DNA of 64,000 bases from Tropicibacter sp. R16_0 (GTDB taxonomy: Bacteria > Pseudomonadota > Alphaproteobacteria > Rhodobacterales > Rhodobacteraceae): positions 124,001 to 188,000 of the forward strand of contig NZ_JAGHRE010000002.1 in NCBI RefSeq assembly GCF_017743935.1, written 5' to 3'. Shown in pieces: positions 53,519 through 61,158 of this stretch (within the stretch, counting starts at the first letter, position 1; every line of letters starts with the position of its first letter). Under the pieces are notes generated by a model that worked only from the letters and a program-made list of their open reading frames with translations, was not told the DNA's origin and searched no databases. Position numbers and translations under genes: made by a program.

Positions 53519-55030
53519 TCAGCTGGCCTTGAAGTAAGCGGGCAGGGCGCGGCGCAAGAGCTTGCCATTGCCGCCTGCGGGCAGGGTTTCGAGATGGACA
53601 AAGGCACGGGGTTGCTTGTACCGCGCCAGGTTGGCTTCGACATAGGCGCGCAGCTCGGCCTCGTCCAGCGTTTCGGGGCCTGTATAGAAGGCAGCTATCA
53701 CAAATGTGTTCTCTTTGACCTCGACCTGGGCAGCGCCCACCTGAGTGATGCCGGGATGTTTGGCCAGGGCGTCCTCGACCTCGACCGGAGAAACGCGATA
53801 GCCGCCAGCGTTCATCATGTCGTCGTCACGGCCCAGATAGGTAATCTGGCCGTCGATCGCCATGGCGCCCTGATCGCCGGTCAGGAACCAGTCGCCTTGC
53901 ATCTTGGCCTCAGTCTCGTCCGGCGCGTTGAGGTAGGTGAGCATCAGACCCGGATCTGACTTGTGCACGGCGATGGTGCCTTCGTCGCCCTGCGGAACCG
54001 GGCCGTCGGGCCCAAGGATCGCGATCTTGCGGCCGGGTTGCGGTTGGCCCAAAGCCTCGCCCCGTGCCGGATGTGCGGGGCTGGACGAGATGAAGGTCGA
54101 ACATTCGGACATGCCATAGGCCTCAAAAAGCGCGGTTCCGGTGGCCGCGGTCCACCGTGCGTGCAGTTCGCGGGGCAGCTTCTCTCCGGCACTCAGGCCG
54201 TGGCGCAGGTGGGGCAGATCGAGGGGGTCAGGCGAGCCGAGGAACTTGCGATAAACGCCGGGCGCCGCAGCAAAAATAGTCGCTTTGTGCGCTTTTAAGA
54301 GTGTCGGTATGTCGCCCAGATCGGTCCCGGGCTCGGGGATCAGGGCGGTGGCACCGATGGCCCAAGGGTCCATCAATCCGGTGCCAAGGGTGTAGGTCCA
54401 ATTGAACGCGCCTGCGTGACACAGGCGGTCGTCGGGTGTCAGCCCGTACCAGCCATCGACCATCATCTGCCGCGCCCAGATCGCCCGGTGTGCATGGGCC
54501 ACGGCGCGGGGTTTGCCCGAGGTGCCAGAGGTATAGACCACATAGGCCATCCGGTTCGGGTCACCCATGTCATACTCGGCAGGTGACAGATCGCGCATGG
54601 TGGTCAGCTGCGCGATGTCGATCTGCAATGGATGATCGGCGCAGGCAACCTCCGGATCGCGCAGGATCGCGGTGGGCGAAAGCTCGTCGATCATCTTTTG
54701 CGTCTCGGGCGCGGTCAGCTGGGATGATGTCGGAACCGGCACGATCCCGGCCGCAATGGCGCCCAGATAGGCCAGGGGAAAGTCGACTGTGTTTCCAAGC
54801 CGCATGAGCACGATCTGTCCCGGGGCAATGCCTGCCTGCAGCAGACCGGTTGCGGTGCCGCGAATTGCAGCCTCGAGCGCGCCATATGTCCAATCGTCCG
54901 AGCCGTCAGGACGCAAAACCGACAGGGCCACCTTGTCGGGTTGCGAAGCGGCATGGCGCATCACATGAGAGGCCAGGTTGAACGGGGTCGGGCAGGGCGT
55001 GAACGCCCCCTGGTCAAAGATCGAAAGCAT
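53519..55030 (-). CDS. AMP-forming acyl-CoA synthetase
   Basis: 503 residues of the adenylate-forming superfamily. A3 loop YTSGTSGKPRAVAHAHRA, A5 EAYGMSECS, A7/A8 TGDQGAMAIDGQITYLGRDDDMMNAGGYRVSPVEVE, A10 GNGKLLRRALP with catalytic Lys. Likely substrate is an aromatic or short/medium-chain acid (benzoate-CoA ligase-like), unproven. ATG at 55030 (MLSIFDQGAF). Divergent from an XRE-cupin regulator only 64 nt away, which is probably its regulator, and in operon with the DsbA-like gene. Confidence 0.88.
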   Translation of the reverse strand: MLSIFDQGAFTPCPTPFNLASHVMRHAASQPDKVALSVLRPDGSDDWTYGALEAAIRGTATGLLQAGIAPGQIVLMRLGNTVDFPLAYLGAIAAGIVPVPTSSQLTAPETQKMIDELSPTAILRDPEVACADHPLQIDIAQLTTMRDLSPAEYDMGDPNRMAYVVYTSGTSGKPRAVAHAHRAIWARQMMVDGWYGLTPDDRLCHAGAFNWTYTLGTGLMDPWAIGATALIPEPGTDLGDIPTLLKAHKATIFAAAPGVYRKFLGSPDPLDLPHLRHGLSAGEKLPRELHARWTAATGTALFEAYGMSECSTFISSSPAHPARGEALGQPQPGRKIAILGPDGPVPQGDEGTIAVHKSDPGLMLTYLNAPDETEAKMQGDWFLTGDQGAMAIDGQITYLGRDDDMMNAGGYRVSPVEVEDALAKHPGITQVGAAQVEVKENTFVIAAFYTGPETLDEAELRAYVEANLARYKQPRAFVHLETLPAGGNGKLLRRALPAYFKAS

Positions 55031-55094
55031 GGCCAATCGCTAGCCCGACGGGCCGCGCGTTGCAAGCAGAGGCTTGGCACCGTATAGAGCACGC

Positions 55095-55718
55095 ATGACT
55101 GGCCGAGATCCCAAATCCATCATCCGCATCGCCCGAGATTCAGGCGTCGAGGACACTGCCGAACCCTTGGACTTGGGCGCGCGCGTGCGCGAATTGCGCA
55201 AGGCCCGCGACTGGACGCTGGAACAGGCGGCCACGCAGGCGGGGCTTGCACGCTCGACACTGTCAAAGATCGAAAACGGTCAGATGTCGCCCACCTATGA
55301 TGCGTTGAAAAAGCTGGCCGTCGGTTTGCAGATTTCGGTGCCGCAGCTGTTTACCCCGCCCGAGCGGGATCAGATCAACGGGCGCATGGCAGTGACCAAA
55401 TTCGGTGATGGCGCGGCCCATGCAACGGCCACCTACGAACATGAGCTGCTGGCAGATACGCTGACAAAAAAGACCATGCTGCCTTATCGCGCCCGTGTGC
55501 GCGCGCGCAATATGGAAGAGTTCGACGGTTGGGTGCGCCACGATGGCGAAGAGTTTCTGTATGTGCTGACCGGCGTTGTGCGGCTCTACACGGAGTTCTA
55601 CGAACCGGTCGAAATGCGCCGGGGCGACAGCGCCTACTACGACGCTGCCATGGGCCACAACGTGATCTCGGTGAGTGACGAGGACGCGACGATCCTTTGG
55701 GTCACGTCGCTGGCTTGA
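55095..55718 (+). CDS. XRE-family regulator with cupin sensor domain
   Basis: 207 residues. Helix-turn-helix at about 30-80: VRELRKARDWTLEQAATQAGLARSTLSKIENGQ. C-terminal cupin at about 125-205: EFLYVLTGVVRLYTEFYEPVEMRRGDSAYYDAAMGHNVIS. Such regulators sense small metabolites. Divergent position suggests control of the acyl-CoA synthetase/DsbA operon (inference). An in-frame ATG at 55074 precedes the chosen one; MTGRDPKSIIRIARDSG is more typical. Confidence 0.87.
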   Translation: MTGRDPKSIIRIARDSGVEDTAEPLDLGARVRELRKARDWTLEQAATQAGLARSTLSKIENGQMSPTYDALKKLAVGLQISVPQLFTPPERDQINGRMAVTKFGDGAAHATATYEHELLADTLTKKTMLPYRARVRARNMEEFDGWVRHDGEEFLYVLTGVVRLYTEFYEPVEMRRGDSAYYDAAMGHNVISVSDEDATILWVTSLA

Positions 55719-55722
55719 CCGG

Positions 55723-55950
55723 TTACTCTGCGATCTCGCGGCCCAGAGATTCCACAAACAAGAAGTCCTCAAACTCCTCGCGGGCCTCGGTCAGGGTCAG
55801 TTGGTGCTTTTCAGCCAAGTAAGCCTCGAACCGGGACCGGTCGAGTTTCAAAAACGGCGCGTCGGCCTCGTCGAGCTGCGGAAACCGCGATTTGACGCGC
55901 GGAAACGCTTGCGCCCAGTTCTGGGTTAGCTCGGACCAATTCATCATCAT
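55723..55950 (-). CDS. Small helical protein, possibly CsbD-related
   Basis: 75 residues; three ATGs in a row, first one 7 nt after AAGGA. MNWSELTQNWAQAFPRVKSR then FPQLDEADAPFLKLDRSRFEAYLAEKH and LTLTEAREEFEDFLFVESLG. The W-x(6)-W start, a basic helix and C-terminal acid helix recall CsbD stress proteins but the match is weak. Soluble; function unknown. Convergent with the XRE-cupin gene, 4 nt between stops. Confidence 0.65.
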   Translation of the reverse strand: MMMNWSELTQNWAQAFPRVKSRFPQLDEADAPFLKLDRSRFEAYLAEKHQLTLTEAREEFEDFLFVESLGREIAE

Positions 55951-56062
55951 TGAGCATTCCTTGATAGAGTGACAGAAACGCTCCTCCCGTTGATCAGCCT
56001 AGAAATGTAACAGCTCTATGAAGACCGGGCAAAATGTCGCACGAAAAATGGGCTTGTTGACC

Positions 56063-56099
56063 AAAAAATAATCGCCCCCTGCGTGTGCAGCGGGCGATT
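56063..56099 (-). terminator. Intrinsic terminator of the arsenic operon
   Basis: AATCGCCC (56070-56077)/GGGCGATT (56092-56099) with inner CTGC/GCAG forms a long hairpin; on the minus strand it is followed by ATTTTTT (56069-56063). It lies 25 nt after the aquaporin stop, closing the operon. Confidence 0.87.
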
Positions 56100-56123
56100 G
56101 TCGATTTTGGATTGACTGTTGGA

Positions 56124-56786
56124 TCAATCGTCAGTTTCGGCGAACAGCCAATTCAGTACCACATGACCAATAAAGACCGCGATGATCTGCATCACGATGA
56201 ACATCGCTATGTGGCCGGGATAGATGCCCGCAAAGGTGTCGCTGAAGCCGCGCGCGATGGTTACGGCGGGGTTCGCAAAGCTGGTTGACGACGTGTACCA
56301 ATAAGCGCCCGTGATATAGAGACCCACCAGTGGTGGCACGGCGTCTGGCCTGTGACGGATACCCCCAAAGATCACGAACAGGAGACCAAGCGTGGCGATG
56401 ATTTCGGAAAACCACTGTGCGCCTCCGGTGCGGTGCATGGTGGTCGAGGTCTGCAGGATGCTTTGGTCGAACATCATGTGCGTGGCCCAAACCCCGATGA
56501 TGCCACCCGCGATCTGCACGATCATGTAGGGGGCCACCGCGCTCCAGGGGTGTTCGCCGCGCAGGGCAAAGGCCAGCGTCACGGCAGGGTTGAAATGTGC
56601 GCCTGACACCGGGCCAAGCGTGGTGATGATGGCATAGAGCATGCAGCCCGTTGCAATCGCATTGGCCAGCAGCGCCAGGGCGATGTTTCCGTCCGACAGT
56701 GTCTGCGCCATGATGCCCGAGCCGACAACGCCGATCAGTAGAAATGCGGTGCCCAGGAATTCGGCAAATAGCTTGCGGGGGTTCAT
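56124..56786 (-). CDS. Aquaporin of the arsenic operon (AqpS-like)
   Basis: 220-residue MIP-family channel, six membrane helices. Two NPA boxes: HFNPAVT (NPA 66-68) and FANPAVT (172-174). In Sinorhizobium meliloti an ars-operon aquaporin, AqpS, lets arsenite formed by ArsC leave down its gradient; the same role is inferred here from the overlap with arsC (ATGA at 56783-56786). No ArsB or Acr3 pump is present in the operon. Confidence 0.88.
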   Translation of the reverse strand: MNPRKLFAEFLGTAFLLIGVVGSGIMAQTLSDGNIALALLANAIATGCMLYAIITTLGPVSGAHFNPAVTLAFALRGEHPWSAVAPYMIVQIAGGIIGVWATHMMFDQSILQTSTTMHRTGGAQWFSEIIATLGLLFVIFGGIRHRPDAVPPLVGLYITGAYWYTSSTSFANPAVTIARGFSDTFAGIYPGHIAMFIVMQIIAVFIGHVVLNWLFAETDD

Positions 56787-57259
56787 GTCAGGGTTCCAAT
56801 GCGCTTGAGCTGTGTCGATAGCTCGGTCTGGTTCATGGTCTCAACGGGCAGCTCGAGCAAGGCGGCAGCCCGCTTGCCCAAGGTGTCATAGGCGGTGCGG
56901 AACGCCGCGTCCCAATCGGCTTCCTCGGCCGCTGCGGGGTCTTCGACACCCCAATGGGCGCGCACGGGGGCGCCAGGCCAGATGGGGCAGGTTTCTTCTG
57001 CGGCGGACCCGCAGACAGTGATCACCATGTCCATCTCGGGCGCATCCTCGGCGCCGAACTCGTCCCAGCTTTTCGAGCGGGCGTTAGACGTATCGTGACC
57101 TTCTTCGCCCAACAGCACGAGTGATTGAGGGTGCACCTTGCCGGATGGCTGAGAGCCGGCGGAAAAGGCGCGGACGCGACCGGCCCCTTCGGTGTTGAAA
57201 ATCGATTCCAGCAGAATCGAGCGCGCGGAATTGCCCGTGCAGAGTACCAGGATGTTCAT
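56783..57259 (-). CDS. arsC: Arsenate reductase (LMW-PTP type)
   Basis: 158 residues. Phosphatase loop CTGNSAR with Cys7 and Arg13, on MNILVLCTGNSARSILLES; further Cys at TVCGSAAEETCPIWPG (two redox Cys candidates) and HWGVEDPA with the general acid Asp. It reduces arsenate to arsenite with thiol electrons. It overlaps the aquaporin gene by 4 nt and follows the fused regulator-reductase by 21 nt, so the operon encodes two ArsC domains. Confidence 0.92.
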   Translation of the reverse strand: MNILVLCTGNSARSILLESIFNTEGAGRVRAFSAGSQPSGKVHPQSLVLLGEEGHDTSNARSKSWDEFGAEDAPEMDMVITVCGSAAEETCPIWPGAPVRAHWGVEDPAAAEEADWDAAFRTAYDTLGKRAAALLELPVETMNQTELSTQLKRIGTLT

Positions 57260-57280
57260 GTCACACGTCCCATGTTTTGG

Positions 57281-58126
57281 TTAGTCAGGCTCGGATGCAT
57301 CGGTCTGGCGCCCGATGTCGTCGATTTGATGTTGCAGGCTGATCCGGTCGAGTGTTTCGAACGGCAGGCTGACAAAGGCGGTAATGCGGTTGCGCAGAAG
57401 GCCATAGGCCTGTTGGAATGCCAAATTCCTTTGCGCGTCTGTCCCATCAGCCTTGACCGGGTCAGGCAGGCCCCAGTGGGCGCTCATCGGCTGGCCGGGC
57501 CATGCAGGGCATTCTTCGTTCGCGGCGTGGTCACAGACGGTAAATACAAAATCCATCTTTGGGGCATCATCACCATTGAATTCGTCCACTGATTTTGAGC
57601 GCAACAGGCCAGTGTCGTGACCTTTCGACCCCAAAAGCTCGATCACCTTGGGATGCGGCTGGCCCGAGGGCATGGTGCCTGCGGAATAGGCGTTGAACCG
57701 GCCCAACCCTTCGGTGCGCAGGATCGATTCCGCCATCAGCGAGCGTGCAGAGTTTCCGGTGCAGATGAAGAGGACATTCAACTGGCGTGTGGTGTCCGTC
57801 ATGATCGGTGTCTCCGGGAGCGTGGTCGGAACGCAAAGATCGGGGCGGCTTTGGCAGCAGCCGCCGAGCAGGCCGTCAAACAGCCCCCGAACTTCGCCCA
57901 GGTTGGTGGTGTACTGCAACGACGTGCCGGTGCGGGTCTGTTCGATCAGCCCCGCTTTTTTCAACGCAGACAAATAGACCGACGCTGTATTGGGTTTCAG
58001 ATTCAGCGCCTGCGCGATTTGCCCGGCCGGTACCGCATCAGGGTATCGGCGCATGAGCAGGCGGAACACCTCAAGCCGGTTCGGGTGCGCCAGGGCAGAG
58101 AGTTTATCGTGAATCGCTATTTCCAT
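57281..58126 (-). CDS. ArsR-ArsC fusion: arsenic repressor joined to LMW-PTP arsenate reductase
   Basis: 281 residues. Residues 1-100 are an ArsR winged helix (LSALAHPNRLEVFRLLMRRY; LNLKPNTASVYLSALKKAGL), ending in Cys90, Cys91 and Cys98, a C-terminal cluster like the arsenite site of Acidithiobacillus ferrooxidans ArsR. From about 116 it is a complete arsenate reductase with loop CTGNSAR (Cys122, Arg128). Internal Met109 (ATG at 57802) has GGAG 9 nt upstream and could give separate ArsC. The start at 58126 lies inside a 32-bp palindrome and has no ribosome site, suggesting a leaderless message. First gene of the operon. Confidence 0.88.
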   Translation of the reverse strand: MEIAIHDKLSALAHPNRLEVFRLLMRRYPDAVPAGQIAQALNLKPNTASVYLSALKKAGLIEQTRTGTSLQYTTNLGEVRGLFDGLLGGCCQSRPDLCVPTTLPETPIMTDTTRQLNVLFICTGNSARSLMAESILRTEGLGRFNAYSAGTMPSGQPHPKVIELLGSKGHDTGLLRSKSVDEFNGDDAPKMDFVFTVCDHAANEECPAWPGQPMSAHWGLPDPVKADGTDAQRNLAFQQAYGLLRNRITAFVSLPFETLDRISLQHQIDDIGRQTDASEPD

Positions 58127-58148
58127 ATTTCATGAAATATGGAAATAG
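58117..58148. promoter_or_regulatory. Perfect 32-bp palindromic operator at the start of the ars operon
   Basis: Left arm CTATTTCCATATTTCA (58117-58132) is exactly mirrored by 58133-58148. It spans the predicted -10 box, start site and first codons of the ArsR-ArsC gene, where an ArsR dimer would block transcription. Confidence 0.8.
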
Positions 58149-58162
58149 AAAGATCAGGTCAA
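58134..58162 (-). promoter_or_regulatory. Predicted sigma70 promoter of the ars operon
   Basis: On the minus strand TTGACC (58162-58157), 17 nt, TATTTC (58139-58134). The -35 overlaps the stop codon of the upstream YejA-type gene (58161-58159). The start point should be near 58127, next to the ATG at 58126, giving a leaderless mRNA. Confidence 0.55.
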
Positions 58163-59973
58163 TCCTGATACCACCAGACCTCGGGCATGTAGCTGGGGCC
58201 GTCGCCGTAGATCGGGAATGTGTCGGGATATTTGAGTTCTTTGATGTGCGCGATGCGGCCCACATCAAAGCTCCAGATCGGGATGACATAGCGCCCTGCG
58301 GTCAGTACCCGGTCCAATGCGCGGGTGGCGGCGACAAAATCCTCGCGCGTTTGCGAGTTCAGCATGGCGTCGATCATCGCGTCCACTGCCGGGTCATCAA
58401 TACCCATCAGGTTGCGTGTGCCGGGCGTATCGGCCACGGCGCTGCCCCAATAGAGCCGTTGTTCATTGCCCGGAGACAGCGAAAGTGCGCGACGGAACGG
58501 CGTCATGTCGAAATCCAGCTCGGCCAGTCGCCCGGTGTATTGGGCGTTGTCGACTTTTGCCTCGGTCACCTTGATGCCCAGACGGGCGAGCGCCTGGCTA
58601 TAGATCTCGGTCACGGTCAGGTTGCCACTGTCGCCCTGACGCATGAGGATGGTGAAGTCGAACGGCTCACCCTGGTCATTCCGCAGCACGCCGTCCTGGA
58701 CCGTCCATCCTGCCTCGGCCAGCAGCTTGATCGCTTTGCGCAGGTTCTTGCGGTTGCGGCTGCTGCCGTCGCTCTGGGGCAGGGCGTAGCCTTCGATCGT
58801 GCCTGCGGGCAGGGTGTCGGCAAAGGGGGTCAGTAGCTCCAGAACACGTCCCTCGGCCGCACCCGGCAGCATCGCCAGATCAGAGCCGGAGAAATAGGAC
58901 GTGATACGCGGCTGCGCGCCGCCTGTCATCGTGTCGTTGATGAACTCGAAATTGAACGCCAGCGTCATCGCCTCGCGCACACGCCAGTCCTGAAACAGGG
59001 GACGGCGTGTGTTCATCACGAACCCGGTCATGCCCGATGGTTTTTCATGCGGGATCTCGGTCTTGACCACGTCACCCCGTTGCGAGGCAGGAAAGCTGTA
59101 TTTGGTGGCCCAGTTTTCGGCGTTGAATTCGCGGACGGCGCTCAGCTCGCCTGCGGTGAAGGCTTCGAACAACACCGCTTGATCGCCGTAAAAGTCGATC
59201 CGCATCTCATCCAGGTTGCGCGTGCCACGGCGCAGGGGCAGGTCCTTGGCCCAATAGTCGGGGTTGCGTTTGAAGCTCACATAGCGCCCGGCCTCATAGT
59301 CATCGACCACATAGGCGCCGGTGCCGATGGGAATGTCCTGCAGTTTGCCGTCGGCAAAGCTCTTGCCCTCCCACTGTGCCTTTTTCAGGATCGGGCGCAG
59401 GCCCGCAACCAACGCCAGCTCGCGATCCGGGTCTGAAAACGTCAACCGAACCGAGCGCGGCCCGGTCTGTTCGATGCTTGCAATCTTGCCCCACAGCCCG
59501 CGGTAGCGCAGGTGACCTTGGGTGCCCAATGTCTCATACGACCAGATCACGTCTTCGACTGTCACCGGGCTACCGTCCGAGAATCGGGCCTCGGCGCGCA
59601 GTGTGAATTCAACCCAGGATCTGTCCGGCGCGGTCTCAACCGATTCGGCCAGAAGCCCGTAAAGTGAAAAGGGTTCGTCCTGTGATCGGCCCATCAGCCC
59701 CTCGTAGCCCCAGAACCGCATCTGCCAAGGCACGGTGCCTTTCTGGATGAAGGGGTTCAAGCTGTCGAAGCCGCCGGTGTTGCCGAACACGACCCGGCCA
59801 CCCTTGGGCGCTTCGGGGTTCACGTAAGGTAGAGACACAAAATCCGGTGGAAGGGCGGGCTCTCCATACATAGCTATGCCATGTGCCGATTCTGCGGACG
59901 CTATTTCAGCGGCAAAAACGGTCGCGATTCCCGCCAGCATAGGGCGGAAGTATTGGAAAAAAACTGGACGCAC
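58159..59973 (-). CDS. YejA-type ABC transporter substrate-binding protein
   Basis: 604 residues of the extracellular solute-binding family 5. GTG at 59973 gives a signal peptide (FRPMLAGIATVFAAEIASA, cleaved before ESAHG); an ATG at 59940 is the alternative. Family sequence: MYGEPALPPDFVSLPYVNPEAPKGG, then GGFDSLNPFIQKG, typical of YejA, which binds oligopeptides such as microcin C. No yejB, yejE or yejF is adjacent, so it is an orphan or the transporter lies elsewhere. Upstream is the intergenic sRNA region. Confidence 0.88.
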   Translation of the reverse strand: MRPVFFQYFRPMLAGIATVFAAEIASAESAHGIAMYGEPALPPDFVSLPYVNPEAPKGGRVVFGNTGGFDSLNPFIQKGTVPWQMRFWGYEGLMGRSQDEPFSLYGLLAESVETAPDRSWVEFTLRAEARFSDGSPVTVEDVIWSYETLGTQGHLRYRGLWGKIASIEQTGPRSVRLTFSDPDRELALVAGLRPILKKAQWEGKSFADGKLQDIPIGTGAYVVDDYEAGRYVSFKRNPDYWAKDLPLRRGTRNLDEMRIDFYGDQAVLFEAFTAGELSAVREFNAENWATKYSFPASQRGDVVKTEIPHEKPSGMTGFVMNTRRPLFQDWRVREAMTLAFNFEFINDTMTGGAQPRITSYFSGSDLAMLPGAAEGRVLELLTPFADTLPAGTIEGYALPQSDGSSRNRKNLRKAIKLLAEAGWTVQDGVLRNDQGEPFDFTILMRQGDSGNLTVTEIYSQALARLGIKVTEAKVDNAQYTGRLAELDFDMTPFRRALSLSPGNEQRLYWGSAVADTPGTRNLMGIDDPAVDAMIDAMLNSQTREDFVAATRALDRVLTAGRYVIPIWSFDVGRIAHIKELKYPDTFPIYGDGPSYMPEVWWYQD

Positions 59974-60052
59974 TTTGGCAACAATCCTGCTCAGGCCTTA
60001 TTTTATTAACGTTTAACCTATCTGGGGTTTCGCGTCTTTTCAAACTTTTAGC

Positions 60053-60081
60053 TTGGACGTAGCGGGGGAATTGCGTATAAA
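60053..60081 (+). promoter_or_regulatory. Strong sigma70-type promoter of the candidate sRNA
   Basis: TTGGAC (60053-60058), 17-nt spacer, TATAAA (60076-60081): 5/6 matches at each box with ideal spacing. The start point is predicted at A60088. No coding region follows before the terminator. Confidence 0.75.
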
Positions 60082-60087
60082 GGTCTC

Positions 60088-60163
60088 ACTGCTCGATAGG
60101 TTTCTTGCCTGTATGAAACCTGCCTCAATAACTTAACGCCCGCTTCGTGCGGGCGTTTTTTTT
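60088..60163 (+). ncRNA. Candidate 76-nt small RNA
   Basis: Starts 7 nt after a near-consensus promoter. First hairpin AGGTTTC (60098-60104)/GAAACCT (60115-60121) with a 10-base loop TTGCCTGTAT, then a single-stranded GCCTCAATAACTT-like stretch suited to Hfq binding. It ends in a terminator hairpin AACGCCCGC/GCGGGCGTT (60135-60157) and T run. No ORF lies between promoter and terminator. No database match was possible here. Confidence 0.75.
60135..60163 (+). terminator. Intrinsic terminator of the candidate sRNA
   Basis: AACGCCCGC (60135-60143), loop TTCGT, GCGGGCGTT (60149-60157), T run to 60163. Among the clearest terminators in the window, yet no plus-strand protein gene lies upstream of it. 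Confidence 0.92.
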
Positions 60164-60303
60164 GGTTTCCCCTTCGGTGTCAAAGACTGATGCAGAACAG
60201 CGCAAGAAGCGGCGGTGTTTTGCCGGTTGGTTTTTCCCCGTTTTCTTTGCACCTGCAGCATGGCAGGGTGCGCGCGACATTTGATCAGCAGGGGAATACC
60301 GCC

Positions 60304-61077
60304 ATGTCTCTCAAGGGGAAAACCGCCATCATCACCGGATCGAACTCGGGCATCGGCCTGGGTGTGGCATGGGAGATCGCGCGGTCGGGCGCAAATGTGG
60401 TTCTGAACTCTTTCACCGATCGGGACGAGGACCATGCGCTGGCGGCCGAGATCGCCAAGGAGACCGGCGTCGAGGCACGGTACATCAAGGCGGACATGTC
60501 CAAGGGTAACGAGTGCCGCGCGCTGATCGAACAGGCGGGTGTTTGCGACGTGCTGGTCAACAACGCAGGTATTCAGCATGTGGCGCCGATTGATGAATTC
60601 CCGACCGACAAATGGGACGCAATCATTGCGATCAACATGAACTCGGCTTTTCACACCACAGCAGCTGCGTTGCCTATGATGCGCAAGGCAGGCTGGGGTC
60701 GGGTGGTCAACATCGCCTCGGCTCATGGTCTGACCGCTTCTCCGTTCAAGGCAGCCTATGTGGCCGCGAAGCACGGCGTGGTGGGCATGACCAAGACCGT
60801 GGCGCTGGAAACCGCAGAAGAGCCGATCACCTGCAATGCGATCTGCCCGGGCTATGTGCTGACCCCGCTGGTCGAGGCGCAGATCCCTGACACGATGGAG
60901 AAATACAACATGGGCCGCGAAGAGGTGATCAAGAAGGTCATGCTCGAGCGTCAGCCCTCGCGGGAGTTTGCCACTGTCGAGCAATTGGGCGGCACCGTTG
61001 CCTTCCTGTGTTCGGACGCGGCCAAGCAGATCACCGGGACCACGATTTCGGTCGATGGCGGCTGGACTGCGCTTTGA
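60304..61077 (+). CDS. bdhA: 3-hydroxybutyrate dehydrogenase
   Basis: 257-residue short-chain dehydrogenase interconverting 3-hydroxybutyrate and acetoacetate with NAD. Cofactor motif TGSNSGIG, NNAGIQH, Ser-Tyr-Lys triad in NIASAHGLTASPFKAAYVAAKHG, and the family-specific NAICPGYVLTPLVEAQIP and TISVDGGWTAL end. Start ATG at 60304 has an AGGGG site. Typical 257-260 residue length. It is followed by a patatin lipase gene 81 nt on; together they suggest polyhydroxybutyrate use. Confidence 0.94.
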   Translation: MSLKGKTAIITGSNSGIGLGVAWEIARSGANVVLNSFTDRDEDHALAAEIAKETGVEARYIKADMSKGNECRALIEQAGVCDVLVNNAGIQHVAPIDEFPTDKWDAIIAINMNSAFHTTAAALPMMRKAGWGRVVNIASAHGLTASPFKAAYVAAKHGVVGMTKTVALETAEEPITCNAICPGYVLTPLVEAQIPDTMEKYNMGREEVIKKVMLERQPSREFATVEQLGGTVAFLCSDAAKQITGTTISVDGGWTAL

Positions 61078-61091
61078 TGTGACACGAGGAT

Positions 61092-61148
61092 GGGGGCTCT
61101 GCCCCCGTCGCTGTGCGACTCCCCCGGAGTATTTTCAAAAAGGTGAAG
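61092..61148 (+). repeat. Roseobacter-type intergenic element between bdhA and the patatin gene
   Basis: Hairpin GGGGGC-TCT-GCCCCC (61092-61106), then ACTCC-CCC-GGAGT (61118-61130) and TATTTTCAAAAAGGTGAAG. I recall this type of block, CCCCCGGAGTATTTT followed by GAAG, as a very common intergenic repeat in Rhodobacteraceae. Its end supplies the GAAGGA ribosome site for the patatin gene. Confidence 0.6.
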
Positions 61149-61158
61149 GAATGCTCTC

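Larger units (their letters stand above)
59974..60303. other. 330-nt gap with the candidate small RNA and the bdhA leader
   Basis: Contains the sRNA promoter and body (60053-60163) on the plus strand and a pyrimidine-rich 140-nt stretch before bdhA. No protein-coding frame is convincing. Confidence 0.6.
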
